A stretch of 64,000 nucleotides of DNA from Diphasiastrum complanatum (taxonomy: Eukaryota; Streptophyta; Lycopodiopsida; Lycopodiales; Lycopodiaceae). The notes below the pieces were generated by a model. That model saw only the letters and a list, made by a program, of their open reading frames with translations. It was not told where the DNA came from and ran no database searches. This document shows positions 13,290 to 23,595 of the stretch, one piece after another. Each line of letters begins with the position of its first letter. Position 1 is the first letter of the stretch. The DNA lies in assembly GCA_029204225.1 (NCBI GenBank), contig CM055104.1, positions 53,278,020-53,342,019 of the forward strand. Direction: 5' to 3'. A program made the position numbers and the translations under genes.

Positions 13290-14925
13290 TAAGAAGTTGG
13301 ATATAAAGATAATGTGTTTGGCGTGTTTTGATGTGGTACTAGGAATATATTGGCACATAGTACAAAAGCTCTACATCGCTTGGGATACTCATGTGTACGA
13401 GTTTCAGTGCGATAGTAGAAAACATGTGAGCCCGATGTTCCTTCAAGACCTTTGATCATGGAAGCTTAGTTTGGGGGTTCATTGTGATTATATGTTTACA
13501 TCTAGTTGCAAAAGTAGCATATGGAAAGGAGAAATTGACTTACTTAGGAACCTAGACCAATAGATGGGTCATGGCATATGTGTGTGGGCTTATCGACACT
13601 TGAACTCCCCAAGAGCAAAGGATGGTATGGGATGCCCAATGCTCAAGGAGTTTGTCAAGCATCGATATCCTATTGTGCATATTGATGATATGGTATTGTA
13701 TGGTGCTATTGTTTTAGCAAAGTTGTTTGAAAAATGGATATAATTAACTCAGAGTTTGTGAAGGGCATGCACATAAGGCTGCCTTCAAAACTTGCATCGG
13801 GTCACTTGACTTTTTGTTACGCCTTTTAGCCCCAACAACATGTATGATGCTGATGAATGATGTACTCTGACCATTTATGGATGATGTTTTGGTTTACAAT
13901 TGTGGTGACATGTTGCATGTAACTCACCTTAGAATTGTTTTGTCAACCCTGAGGGATAACATCTTGTTTGCTAGTGATAACAAGAGATAGTGTACTTGGA
14001 TTTTATCATGCTAGCTAAACGCATAAAACCGAATCCAAGGAAAATTGTTGTTCTCTTTCCATGGCCTATACCTATAGACTTGACAATATTGAGAGGGTCT
14101 TTTGGATTGTTTGGGTTTTATTGCAAGGTGTGTGAAGGCTTGTTCACACATGGCCGCACCTTTGATTGATATGCTATAGAATAACAAGTGGACAGAAGTT
14201 CAGCAACAAAGTTTCGATGCTTTGAAACAAGCTATGGCTTACTTTGTCACGTTAAAGATTGTAGACCCTCAGAAACTATTTGTCATAGAAATGGATGTGA
14301 GTGATGTCATCGTTGGGACAATTCTGCAAGTGGCCTTTGAGAGCGAGAAGCTCAATCCTGCTCAGAAGATTTGTATGCCATTGTCATGCTTTGAAAGCAT
14401 GGAGGCATTATTTGTGTGGTGTCGTATACACCAATCATGACATTTTGATGTATTTCTACAATTAGCCAGATGGGCTGAATTGATGCAGGAATTTCACATG
14501 GAAATTCGGTACAAGAAAGGTGTCGAAAATCATGTGGTTGATGGATTATCTCATATATTGTATCAAATGTCTTTTGTGGTCATAGAAAATGACCTAATTG
14601 TTGAGATAAAAAAGATTCAGCATGAGGATCCTCATTGTTTATTATAAGAAAGTTGTGAGAGAGGTAAATCTTGGCCAAGTAGAGTCTCAAAAGGAGAACT
14701 CCGATCTCTTTGCTCACACTTGCCTAAAGTATACAATGGCAAATGGTATAGTTAAAGGAAATGGCAAACTTTCCATTCCAATTAGTGAAGGGCTGTGTAG
14801 GGAGATTTTGCATTTATGTCATGATAGTACTTGTGCTAGTCATCATGGTGTAGATTGGGCCTATGAGATGATCCTATGTAACTTTTGGTTGCCCAATATG
14901 GTTTTAGGCCTACTAATCTTGTAAC
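13290..14925 (+). pseudogene. Degraded Ty3/gypsy pol: protease end, RT, RNase H, integrase H2C2
   Basis: In order: a retropepsin C-terminal motif FDVVLGIYW (about 13329); RT pieces LMNDVL and PFMDDVLVYN (about 13849-13900), where the YLDD catalytic box is reduced; RNase H pieces at 14222-14440 with EMDVSDVIVG and about 14480-14560 with MEIRYKKGVENHVVDGLSH; then the integrase zinc finger at about 14760-14905 (H..H...C-type arrangement, LCHDSTCASHHGVDWAYEMI). Many stops and shifts. The sequence differs from the large element at 15374-27748, so it is another lineage. Confidence 0.8.
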
Positions 14926-15081
14926 GGTGGGAATTCTCAGAGTGCCTAGTACAGCTAATTTCTAACTCAGTGGATGAAATGATTGAGTTAGTTGAAAAAA
15001 CTTAAGGCAAGCAATCATGGTGCTAGTTAGAGCCAAGTCGCCAGTGGTATGGGATGCTGGTTATCGTAGTAGGCTTGATAG

Positions 15082-15373
15082 TGTCTGAAATGGTGAAATC
15101 CTGCAACCTTGATGAAGGCATCTCGAAGGTCAAAGAAATTCCGAATGTCGAACATGAAGCGAAGGTCGAACACAACCCGAAGGTCGAACAAGAAGTGAAG
15201 GTCGAAGATGAAGCGAAGGACGAAGGTGAAGTGTTCGACGTTTGTGCCTGCAACGAAATGTTCGAAGACCACGAAGTGCTGAGGATGAACCTCTGGCTGA
15301 AACCAAAGACAAACAAGTCAAGCTTACAGTTGGCAGCTCGACGAGCTTGAAGTCTTGTACTATAACGCTCAGC
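15082..15373 (+). repeat. Truncated copia LTR (left copy)
   Basis: Starts TGTCTGAAATGGTGAAATCC and matches the LTR at 28820 onward for about 290 bp, including the charged GTCGAACATGAAG repeats and CTTGTACTATAACGCTCAGC. It stops abruptly at 15373, where the gypsy LTR sequence begins in mid-LTR. A chance ORF through it reads as repeated VEHEAKVEHN-like units. It is best read as the 5' LTR of the copia element whose 3' end lies at 28489-29519. Confidence 0.75.
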
Positions 15374-15933
15374 GTTCAGTTGTTTATGGTCCATTGGGGG
15401 TTTGTCCCATGGTACCAAGTTAAGCCTATGTGGTCTATTTGTCCCATAGTGCCTTTTTGTAAGTGACCACCACTCCAATTATATATAGAAGTGGAAGAGT
15501 CCATTTTGAAGAAGAACCTCATTTGCAATACATGCCTATCTTTCTCTCCGAGTGTTCTCCCTTGTGTGGTTTCATGTACTGTGTTACTTCACATTGTATT
15601 GTATATTATTCATCTGGCAACAAGTTAAGTTAATCTAGGCCCTCCATTCTCTAGTAGGGTAAGCCTTAGAGGATGAGATTTAGTTTAGGGTTTTATCTTT
15701 TAGGTTAAGTCGTCATTTGAGTCAGTTCCTAAGTAGAGAAACGAGAGAAGAGTGGATCCCACTCACTGTAGATCTTCTCATCCTTCAACCTCTCGGTTAG
15801 TTGGAAGCCATAGCCATTGGTTGGGAAAGCCACAATGCCTAGTCGGAGCCATAACGTGTTCTAGTTGGGAGTCCGCCATAGCACTTGTTAGTTGGAGCCA
15901 TAGCCAGAGTTGAGGGATGCGTATCAGCCAACA
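15374..15933 (+). repeat. 5' LTR of the Ty3/gypsy element, 5'-truncated
   Basis: Aligns with the 3' LTR from about 27174 to 27748, but lacks the first about 170 bp (TGTAGGCTAATATTC...). It holds a TATATATAGAAGTGGAAG promoter-like stretch near 15480 and ends AGCCAACA just before the primer binding site. Several point and indel differences from the 3' LTR show an old insertion. Confidence 0.9.
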
Positions 15934-15949
15934 TTGGCGTCGTTGCCAC
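15934..15949 (+). other. Primer binding site, tRNA-Asp type
   Basis: TTGGCGTCGTTGCCAC immediately follows the LTR. It matches the TGGCGCCGTTGCC primer site used by plant Athila/Tat-type gypsy elements with one mismatch (GTC for GCC). Confidence 0.8.
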
Positions 15950-16169
15950 TCTTTTTCTCGATTGCTCTACGTTTTAGCTATGATTTTTGCGTGTTCTTGT
16001 TTTTGCTTATTCTACGTTTCTAGCTGATCTTATCGTTCTTGCTTGTTGCTGTCTCTATGTTGCTTACTGCTTTTGCTTTTTGCTTTCTATTTTTCGTGCA
16101 AGCATTCTCCTTCAAGAGGTCTCATAAGGGGTTTCCGTTCATCGAGAGTTTAGGGATTTATGAGGGTCT

Positions 16170-16300
16170 AGGGATTTATGTTTGTAGAGAGGGCATCCAC
16201 TTTTGAAGACCAGCCACCCGTTTTGCTTTAGGGATTTATGCTTGTAGAGAGGGCATCCACTTTTGAAGATCAGCCACCCATTTTGCTTTAGGGATTTATG
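16170..16300. repeat. 60-bp tandem repeat in the gypsy leader
   Basis: AGGGATTTATG starts at 16170, 16230 and 16290, an exact 60-bp period. The two complete units differ at about four bases. A single extra AGGGATTTATG at 16152 marks a partial upstream unit. The shadow ORF on the minus strand repeats LVFKSGCPLYKHKSLKQNGW. Confidence 0.95.
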
Positions 16301-17204
16301 CTTTAGATTTTTGCTTAGTTCTATTCTCACACAACCTTCTACGACTGTAGCAAGCCGTCCTTTTGCACATCCCTGGATCTGCAACGCTGGAATTCTCTTC
16401 TCACATAGCCTTCTACGACTGTAGGCCACTGTGGGCAGCATGCCATCCTTCCATGAATTAAGCTCCAGGATTGTAATTGAATTTTTTTTGAGTGAAGTAA
16501 CCAGGCAATCAGCATTTTCAGTCCACGGCCGTTCTCCTAGTTCTCCTATCTGTAGCCCACAGCCCACTATAGTTCTTCATCAACAATGGTTCTTTTAACA
16601 AGGTGATCTGCAAGAGTTTTCTTCATCAACGTTCAGTTGGTATGAGCTGCAGTGTGGGAGTTCTCTTCGAACACAGCCTTCTATGACTATAAGCCACTCG
16701 GGCAGCACGCACCTTCCACAAAACCCCATCTAGTTGCACACACTTCTGTTTTTTGGATGTTCAAGGCACATTTAGAATAAACAGCCACGTCTAAAATCTG
16801 CCCATCAAACTCATTCCACAGATTTCTTACAGTGATGGAGGTCTGAGCAACTTCAAAGGTTTTGTAGCATTTTTTCAGCTGTTTTTTACCACTTCAGAGG
16901 TTTGTTACAAGTTTTACTATTGTTTTTCACATTTTAGAAGTGTGTTTCCTCAATAATTCAGCTGTTTTCAAACATTTTCAGAACTTTTCAGCAATTTTTC
17001 CGGCTATTTTTTTTGGGTTCAACAGTTTTCAAGATTTTCGTACTGTTTTCGGGATTTTTAACAGTGTTTTTAATCTGTATTTCCACCGTTTCTAGCCATT
17101 TTTTCAGTCATTTTCAGTGGGTTTCCGACTGATTTTTACTACACGTTTTTCATTAGTGTTCATAGTCATTTACAGTTTGTTTGTCACCTTCCGAGTCGTG
17201 TACG

Positions 17205-17520
17205 AGTCATATTCCTGTGAGAGTCATCTTCTGTGCGAGTACCCCATGGTTTCTAGCTCCACGAGTCCACGCTTCTGCGACTCATCTTATGTACGAGTCA
17301 TCTGCGAGACATTTTTTTTTGCGAGTCATCTTCTATACGAGTCATCTTCTATACGAGTCATCTCCCACCCTTGCACGAGTCATCTACGAGTCATCTTCTA
17401 TACGAGTCATTTGCGAGTACGAGTCATCTCCCACCCTTGCACGAGTCATCTGTGAGTCATCTGCAAGTCATCTTCTGTACGAGTCCTCTGCGAGTACGAG
17501 TCATCTCCCACCCTTGCACT
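17205..17520. repeat. Degenerate array of CGAGTCATC words in the gypsy leader
   Basis: More than a dozen copies of (C/G)GAGTCATC, spaced 10-25 bp and mixed with TTCTATA and CTCCCACCCTTGCA segments. The 44-bp block CTCCCACCCTTGCACGAGTC... recurs three times. The array ends about 310 bp before the gag start. It has no coding logic: frames read through as SHL/ESS repeats. Confidence 0.9.
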
Positions 17521-17827
17521 GAACACGCCTGTGCGAGTCGTAAATTTATTTGAACAAGTAAGTTCCTGTGTCTGTGCGCGTCATTCCCCTGTCTCTAAGA
17601 GTCATTCACTGATTCTCGTAAGCCACAAGAGTACTAGAGGGGGTATACATACACACTCTAAAAAAAAAGAAAAAAAACGAAAATTCCAATTCGTTTCATT
17701 GAAGGCGATATCAATCGGAAACCTAGCGTCATACACTAAACCATTATTTGGTACACATCCTACGCGACCAATCTAACCTATTATCACATCACTTTGTCTG
17801 GTCTTGTGATAATCTGTTCAGATCAAC

Positions 17828-19232
17828 ATGGTAGGACCATCCCATCCCCCGCCCAAGCTAGAGAAAAGACTTCCCCGGATTGACGCACCTAAATACGATG
17901 GCGAATCAGATCCGACACGATTTCTACAAGATTTCAACAATGCTTGTAAATTCTATGGGGACGAGTTTGACACCGAAAAGGTACGTTTATTCCCCATGAT
18001 TTTACAAGGCGACGCAAAAGAGTGGTTTTTAAACCTTGACGACCCAGACAACATGTCGTGGGAGACCATCACCGCAACACTGATCAAACGGTTCAAACCC
18101 TCCAAACTGACGCAGAGTTCCTTCATCCAATTGACGCATATCAAGATGCGAAGTAAAGAATCAGTGCACACCTACATCGAGTGTTTCAAGCGTCTTAAAG
18201 TAGAGTGTGTCGATGATCACGTAACTGAGAAAATGGCCATCAGACTTTTTTTAGTTGGGTTACCCAAGGCCATTAGGAGAGAATTGAAACCCGCAGACTC
18301 GTACGAGCGATTGAAAGACGCGATGGATGACGCCATCCATGAAGAAGATGAAGGGTCTGACGATGACAATGAATTTCGCGACGGGGAGGGGAAAGGGGCT
18401 AGTTAAGCAGGAGACTTTCCGCGTGGAAGAATTGTCTTCATCTAGTGAGGTTGATATCCTTCACCACCTTGAGGGTTGGCAAAAAGCACAACAAGCTCAG
18501 ATGGAGAAGCTAATCTAAGAATTCCAAAAGGTATTAAAGGACGTCGCTAAAAAAACTTTTCCAGTCCATGAGAATGTGTGGTGTCCTATTTGTTCTCAAA
18601 ACCACACCGCCAATGAGTGCCCGCACGTAAGAACCTATTTCCCACAGGCGTCACGACCTATGTATCGCCCATATAGGCCATCTGGACCTTAGTAGTATGC
18701 GCGAAATTACAATCCAACTCCACCCGCGCCGAGGCCAGGACAATACCAACCCAGGCCAACAGGCCCAGTTCATTATCAACCCAGACAACCATTTGTAGTC
18801 AATCAACCTGTGCCACATGTACAATCTCACATGGTTGATACTGCCTATGTCGATCCTGCTACCTATTATGTCGAGGATCCCAATGCCAATATTTATCAAG
18901 CAGAGACGAGTTACTCTTATGAAATGGCACAGCCTGGATATGACCCCAATCAACCTCAATATCATACACAACCTATAGCATATGCTGCGCAACCGATGCC
19001 AGTTTCACATGGCTGTTTTGTGTGTGCGGGACGACATCCTAGCATTCGTTGCCCTGATAAATTACAATATCCACCTCTTTGTGAAAATTGTGGCATAGAG
19101 CACCATATCAAAGACTATCCAAAGCGACCCAGTCCTGCAGCTCCTGTTAACTCTATCCAAGTAGAGACAATCCCAATCAAAGTCATGACTCGAGCCCAAC
19201 ACCGGCAGGCTAGCGAAGCTGCAACAAAATGA
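17828..19232 (+). pseudogene. Ty3/gypsy Gag, frameshifted, with zinc knuckles
   Basis: The capsid-like Retrotrans_gag domain is open from the ATG at 17828 to the stop at 18404-18406 (192 residues), with KYDGESDPTRFLQDFNNACK, DAKEWFLNLDD and LIKRFKPS. The homologous frame then shifts by +1 near 18330-18400 and continues with stops at 18516 and about 18690. The distal part carries CCHC knuckles of the short form C-x2-C-x3-H-x4-C: CPICSQNHTANEC (about 18582) and CFVCAGRHPSIRC (about 19014). A third, CENCGIEHHIKDY, has lost its last cysteine. Gag packages element RNA; this copy cannot make a full-length protein without several frame corrections. Confidence 0.9.
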
Positions 19233-19310
19233 ACCAATAAGCTCCCGCTTGCTCCGTCCAGTGACAAAACCACACCAATCATCTATCCTAACCCCAACGA
19301 GGAGATCCAG

Positions 19311-20228
19311 TTGAGAGATAAATATCAAAAGCTCATCCATGAAGCTGATAATAAGGAGGAGGCTAAAATCACACCTAGAGATCAAACCCCAGATAACCCA
19401 ACCGTAGAAGGAGCCAAGATATGGGGAGATTTGCTTCAAACAAACGTTACCCTTCCATTTAGAGTACTCAGGAAGTACACCGAAAAATGGCGGAAAGAGT
19501 TATGCTCAATTGAAGATAACATTCCATCACTAGATCTCCCTGAGGTGCCCCTACATCTGACTAATGCTACAAGCGACAAGGGAAATATATGCATTCCTAC
19601 AACTTACGGACATTCCCGTGTTGTCTTGACCGTATTAGATGGCGGATCGGGCGTAAACATAATATCAACATCCTTGATGAAGGAGTGGGGTCTTCAAGCT
19701 TCCATGAAACAACCGAACTGTCAACTTCGAATGGCAGATCAAAGTGTGGTAAAACCATTAGGCCCAATACCAGACATAAGGCTAAAACTAGGAGGTTTGA
19801 GTTTCACGCTAGATTTGGTAGTACTCGATATCCCTAGCAACGCCTATTCCTATGAATTGCTCCTAGGAAGGCCATGGCTCTCTAACGCACGCATAGTGCA
19901 CGATTGGAATAGAGAGCGCGTTACATTTGGCAATCGAAAAACATCAGTCACAATTGACTCTGCTGGTAAGATCAAACCTGCACGAATCACCGAATACGGA
20001 TCCTCTACCACAGAGTCCATTCTTGAAAATTACCGTGACATCGAAGAGAAGGGCCACTATACCAAGGCTACGGATATCATCAACTGGAGACACAACTTGG
20101 CAACAATCGATTGTGTCAATGCGGAATATTGCAAACTCAATATACATCACACTGATAGCGAAAATGAAAAAGATTATAGAGGTGGAGCCTCCTCGCGATC
20201 TCACGATAGCTCGAGAAACCCCGGGTGA
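19311..20228 (+). pseudogene. Gypsy aspartic protease (retropepsin) region
   Basis: An open stretch of 305 residues in the same frame as the distal gag. The flap-like core reads VLDGGSGVNIIS at about 19636, with the catalytic Asp retained and DGG in place of the usual DTG/DSG. YELLLGRPWLSNARIVHDWN is the C-terminal hallmark of plant retropepsins. It ends NPG-stop at 20228. RT continues in a different frame (+1), overlapping from about 20190. Confidence 0.88.
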
Positions 20229-21397
20229 AGCACAATCCTCTAGGTCCACAAGCCACACAACTAGAACCCCTAAGGATCCACCTAAAGCCAGAACTAAGAA
20301 GCCCTACGCCCCTGATAAAATTGATGTGCCCAACCATTTCAAGGACTTCACCATTGAAGATGTAATCCACCTGCCTCAAGCTCAACGGGAGCCAAAGGGG
20401 AATGAGCCATATGATGGCTCCGCTCAAACCATAAAGTTAAATCTTCAAGAGCAGACAGAGGAAAAGTTTGTCCATATTGGAGCACACCTCAACACCGAAC
20501 AACGTCTGGCCTTAGAGAAGATCCTTAGAAAATATTGTCATAACTTTGCATGGAACTATAAGGACATGAAGGGGGTAGATCCCTCGGTTGCCGTGCCTAT
20601 AATCCCATTAAAGACGGATGCTAAACCCCATGCCAGTAGACCTTATCGTTGTAATCCGATCTACAGAGCACGCATCAAAGAAGAACTCCAAAAGCTCTTG
20701 GAGGCAGGTTTCATCTACGAGGTGGAACATACAGATTGGGTATCACCTATTGTTGTGGTCCCAAAGAAGAACGGGAAGCTTTGTATCTGTGTCGACTATC
20801 GCAAATTAAATGCTTCCACAGAAAGAGACCATTTTCCAATCCCGTATGGCGAATCCATATTGGAAAACCTAGTTGGGGATGAAGTTTACTCCTTCCTGAA
20901 TGGCTTCAGTGGATACAACTTAGTTGTTATCTCTAAAGAAGACCAACCCAAAATGGCTTTTGCTACGAAATGGGGTATCTTCTGCTGGCGCGTTATGCCC
21001 TTTGGATTGTGTAATGCGCCATGTACCTTCCAACATGTCATGCAAGCAGCATTTTATGATCTCATCGGTGACAACTTTGAGATCTATCTTGATGACCTTG
21101 GGGTGCACTCGGAAGAATCCATGCACCTGGCCGTATGGTATTTCTCTTAATCTTGAAAAATGTCAGATATGGGTCACCCACAGCGTCGTACTTGGTCACA
21201 TTGTATCGCGCAATGAGATTGCCACCGAACCAGAGAAGATCAGAGTCACCGTTGAGAGGCCAGAACCTAAAACGGTCCGAGATGCTTATTGTTTTCTGGG
21301 TCACGCTAACCACTATCGTTGCCATATTCGCGATTTTGCTAGTAAAGCACGATGGATATACAGAGTGACCATAAATCCTAAGTGGACAGATGAATAG
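20190..21397 (+). pseudogene. Gypsy reverse transcriptase, motif A Asp lost and frameshifted
   Basis: Reads FIYEVEHTDWVSPIVVVPKK, CVDYRKLNAST, FLNGFSGYN, WRVMPFGLCNAPCTFQHVMQ and EIYLDDLGVHS. Motif A is normally FLDGFSGYN; here the metal-binding Asp codon is AAT (Asn) at about 20899, which should abolish polymerase activity. After EESMHLA the frame breaks near 21130 with a short deletion, and the thumb continues in frame 2 (ISLNLEKCQIWVTHSVVLGH) to a stop at 21397. The YLDD box is intact. Confidence 0.92.
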
Positions 21398-22030
21398 AGA
21401 AAGGCCTTCCAAGAACTCAAACACGCCTTGACAACTGCTCCTATCTTGCGAGCTCCAGATTACACGAAGGAGTTTCACGTGCACACTGATGCATCGAAGT
21501 TTGCCATCGGTGCAGTGCTAACTCAACCCGGAGAGTACAAGAAGGACTATCCAATTCATTTCCTTAGTAGGCAATTAACATCTACGGAGATGAACTACAC
21601 CACAACTGAGAGGGAAGCATTAGCGATGATTTATGCCATCCAGAAGTTTCGACATTATCTTCTAGGTAAACCCTTTGTATTTTTCACAGATCATCAAGCG
21701 TTACTTTACCTCGTGAACAAAACTTGCACAACAGGTAGAATCACACGCTGGTTGCTATTACTACAAGAATTCGAATTTCGTATTGTTGTGCGCAAAGGAT
21801 CACAACATCTTGTCACTGATCATCTATCCAGAATACCAAGTGATGAGAAACCAACAGAGGACATCAATGATGACCTACCCGATGCAATACTTTTTCAAGT
21901 TGAATGTACCCCCATGTGGGCCAATGACATCACAAAGTTTTTAACGATGAGGGTGCTAGATCCGACGTTGTCGAAACCTGTCCAACGCGCACTTCTCTAC
22001 AAGGTGGCACCCTATACACTTATAGCAGGG
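21398..22030 (+). pseudogene. Gypsy RNase H domain
   Basis: Open in frame 2. Catalytic residues are visible in HVHTDASKFAIGAVL (Asp), TTEREALAMIYAIQKFRHYL (Glu) and VFFTDHQALLYLVN (Asp). The tail reads GSQHLVTDHLSRI. No second, archaeal-type RNase H is seen between this domain and the integrase zinc finger, which argues against a Tat-type element. The domain itself looks intact, but it is cut off from RT by the frame break at 21130 and the stop at 21397. Confidence 0.9.
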
Positions 22031-23147
22031 CGACTTTATAGAAAGGGTGCAGACGGTGTGATTAGACGATGTTTGACTGAGGGCGAGATTATTCCCATCA
22101 TATTCTTGCTACACGAAGGAGTTGGTGGTGGACACTTTGCCTCAGAAAACACAGCTAGAAAAATCTTACTAGCTGGGTATTGGTGGCCTTCGCTATTTAA
22201 GGACACTCATAACTTTGTAAAGGCTTGTGATGTGTGCCAAAGAGCCAAAAGGCCACAATTTTCAGATTATATGCCTTTAACCCCCATCTTATCTGAACAA
22301 GCATTTTTCAAATGGGGTATTGATTATGTAGGACCAATCAATCCCGCCGCGCAATTCACACAGTCAAGATATATTATTGTGGCGACAGATTATTGCACGA
22401 AGTGGGCAGAGGCTCGGGCGGTAAAGAACGCCGATGCCAAAACCACTGCTCGGTTCCTTTATGAGCAGATCATTGTACGATTTGGTTGCCCACTCGAAAT
22501 CGTCAGCGATAGGGTACACACTTTTTGACCACAATAATTGAACACTTGTTGTCGACCTTCCTAGTTGTTCATCGCAAAAGTGCTCCATATTACCCAAGAT
22601 GTAACGGGCAGGCTGAGTCCACGAATAAGGTTCTATGCGAAATCCTCACGAAGACGGTGGAAGCCAGTCGGTCGGATTGGGAGTTCAAGTTACATGCCGC
22701 TTTATGGGCATATCGAACAACACCCAAAAAGGCCACTGGCACGACACCATTCCAACTCACGTATGGACAAGAGGCCGTGATGCCTGTAGAATTCTATGTC
22801 CCATCCTTACGGGTAGCCTACATTTGAAACTAGACGAAAGTCATATCCTTGCCCATAGGCTATTCCACCTCCATAAGCTTTGCGAAGCAAGAGTCATTAG
22901 TGTGCACGCAAAACAAGTGCACAAAAGACATCAACAAGATTGGCATGACTGCCATATTAAGTTGAAGGAATTTAAAGGAGGAGATAGAGTCCTTCTCTAT
23001 CAAACGAAAGTACATAAGGGCAAACTTAAGTTTACTGGCCAAGTTCCCTATATCATTGATCAGATCTTTGTTTCGGGCTACGCTAAACTTAAAACCCTCG
23101 AAGGCATCCTGCTGGACACGGTAGTGAACGGGAGTAGATTACAGTGA
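22031..23147 (+). pseudogene. Gypsy integrase, three frames
   Basis: The H2C2 zinc finger is at about 22108-22245 (HEGVGGGHFAS ... KACDVCQRAK). The core follows with GIDYVGPI (first Asp), IVSDRVHTF (second Asp, in place of the usual SDQGTHF) up to the stop at 22528. It then continues in frame 1 (22525-22827) with NGQAESTNKVL carrying the catalytic Glu and LWAYRTTPKKATGTTPFQL. The C-terminal domain is in frame 3 to 23147 (RVLLYQTKVHKGKLKFTGQV). No chromodomain follows. At least two frameshifts make it inactive. Confidence 0.9.
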
Positions 23148-23595
23148 TATCATGAGCCCTGCTATTCCTTGGACATGTACTGATTGATTGTGTGTTATGT
23201 GTGTGTGCATGCATGTCTGTAATTTCTGTTGTTTTGTGATAATGTTCATTTTTTAAAATTCATTTTTTACACCCTTTTCCATTGAATTGCCTGCATGTTT
23301 AGCAATCAATACTTAGGATAGTTTAGGTCCGAATTCTCGCAAATCTACCTCACTTCTATCACTATTGTACAGGTTTCAGGTAACAGCATGCATAACAAGT
23401 GACAATCAAGTCCCAAAACAGTAATTATCTTCCGGGTTGGAGCTAGCATCACTTATTCTTGCAATCGATTACAAGGAACTTACCTTTCTCTCTAAAAAAA
23501 AAAAGAAAAAAAAAGGGAGACCACTCACCTAAGCTATCAGACAGCATATATCTATATTGTGGAGTCCTAGAACTAAGCAAAGAGCTTGATCAGAC
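23148..23595 (+). other. Spacer between pol and ORF3, with internal polypurine run
   Basis: About 450 bp without coding potential. At 23493-23521 it has a long A-rich purine run ending AAAGGGAGA, similar to the A-rich run at 17660-17680 just before gag. Such a run could act as a second plus-strand primer or mark a subgenomic leader; this is inference. Confidence 0.5.

Larger units (their letters stand above)
15950..17827 (+). other. Long untranslated leader of the gypsy element
   Basis: Nearly 1.9 kb lie between the primer site and gag. It contains a 60-bp tandem repeat (16170-16300), three spaced copies of a CTTCTACGACTGTAG-type block (about 16335, 16410, 16677), a T-rich segment of TTTTCAG words (16855-17110), and an array of GAGTCATC words (17205-17520). 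It ends with an A-rich purine run at about 17660-17680. No conserved ORF is evident. Confidence 0.7.

Noticed and set aside
15023-15478. Minus-strand ORFs rich in Ser/Thr/Phe and plus-strand VEHEAKVEHN ORF
   Set aside because: They come from the GTCGAACATGAAG repeats of a copia LTR and do not form a gene.
16152-16300. CRISPR-like regularly spaced repeat
   Set aside because: Repeats are contiguous 60-bp tandem units without unique spacers, in a plant retroelement.
17117-17553. ORFs with SHLLYESS repeats suggesting a repeat protein
   Set aside because: The GAGTCATC array is open in several frames at once, has no start context or conserved frame, and lies in the gypsy leader.
18651-18992. Minus-strand ORF of 113 residues with hydrophobic segments
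   Set aside because: Antisense shadow of the Pro/Tyr-rich gag tail.
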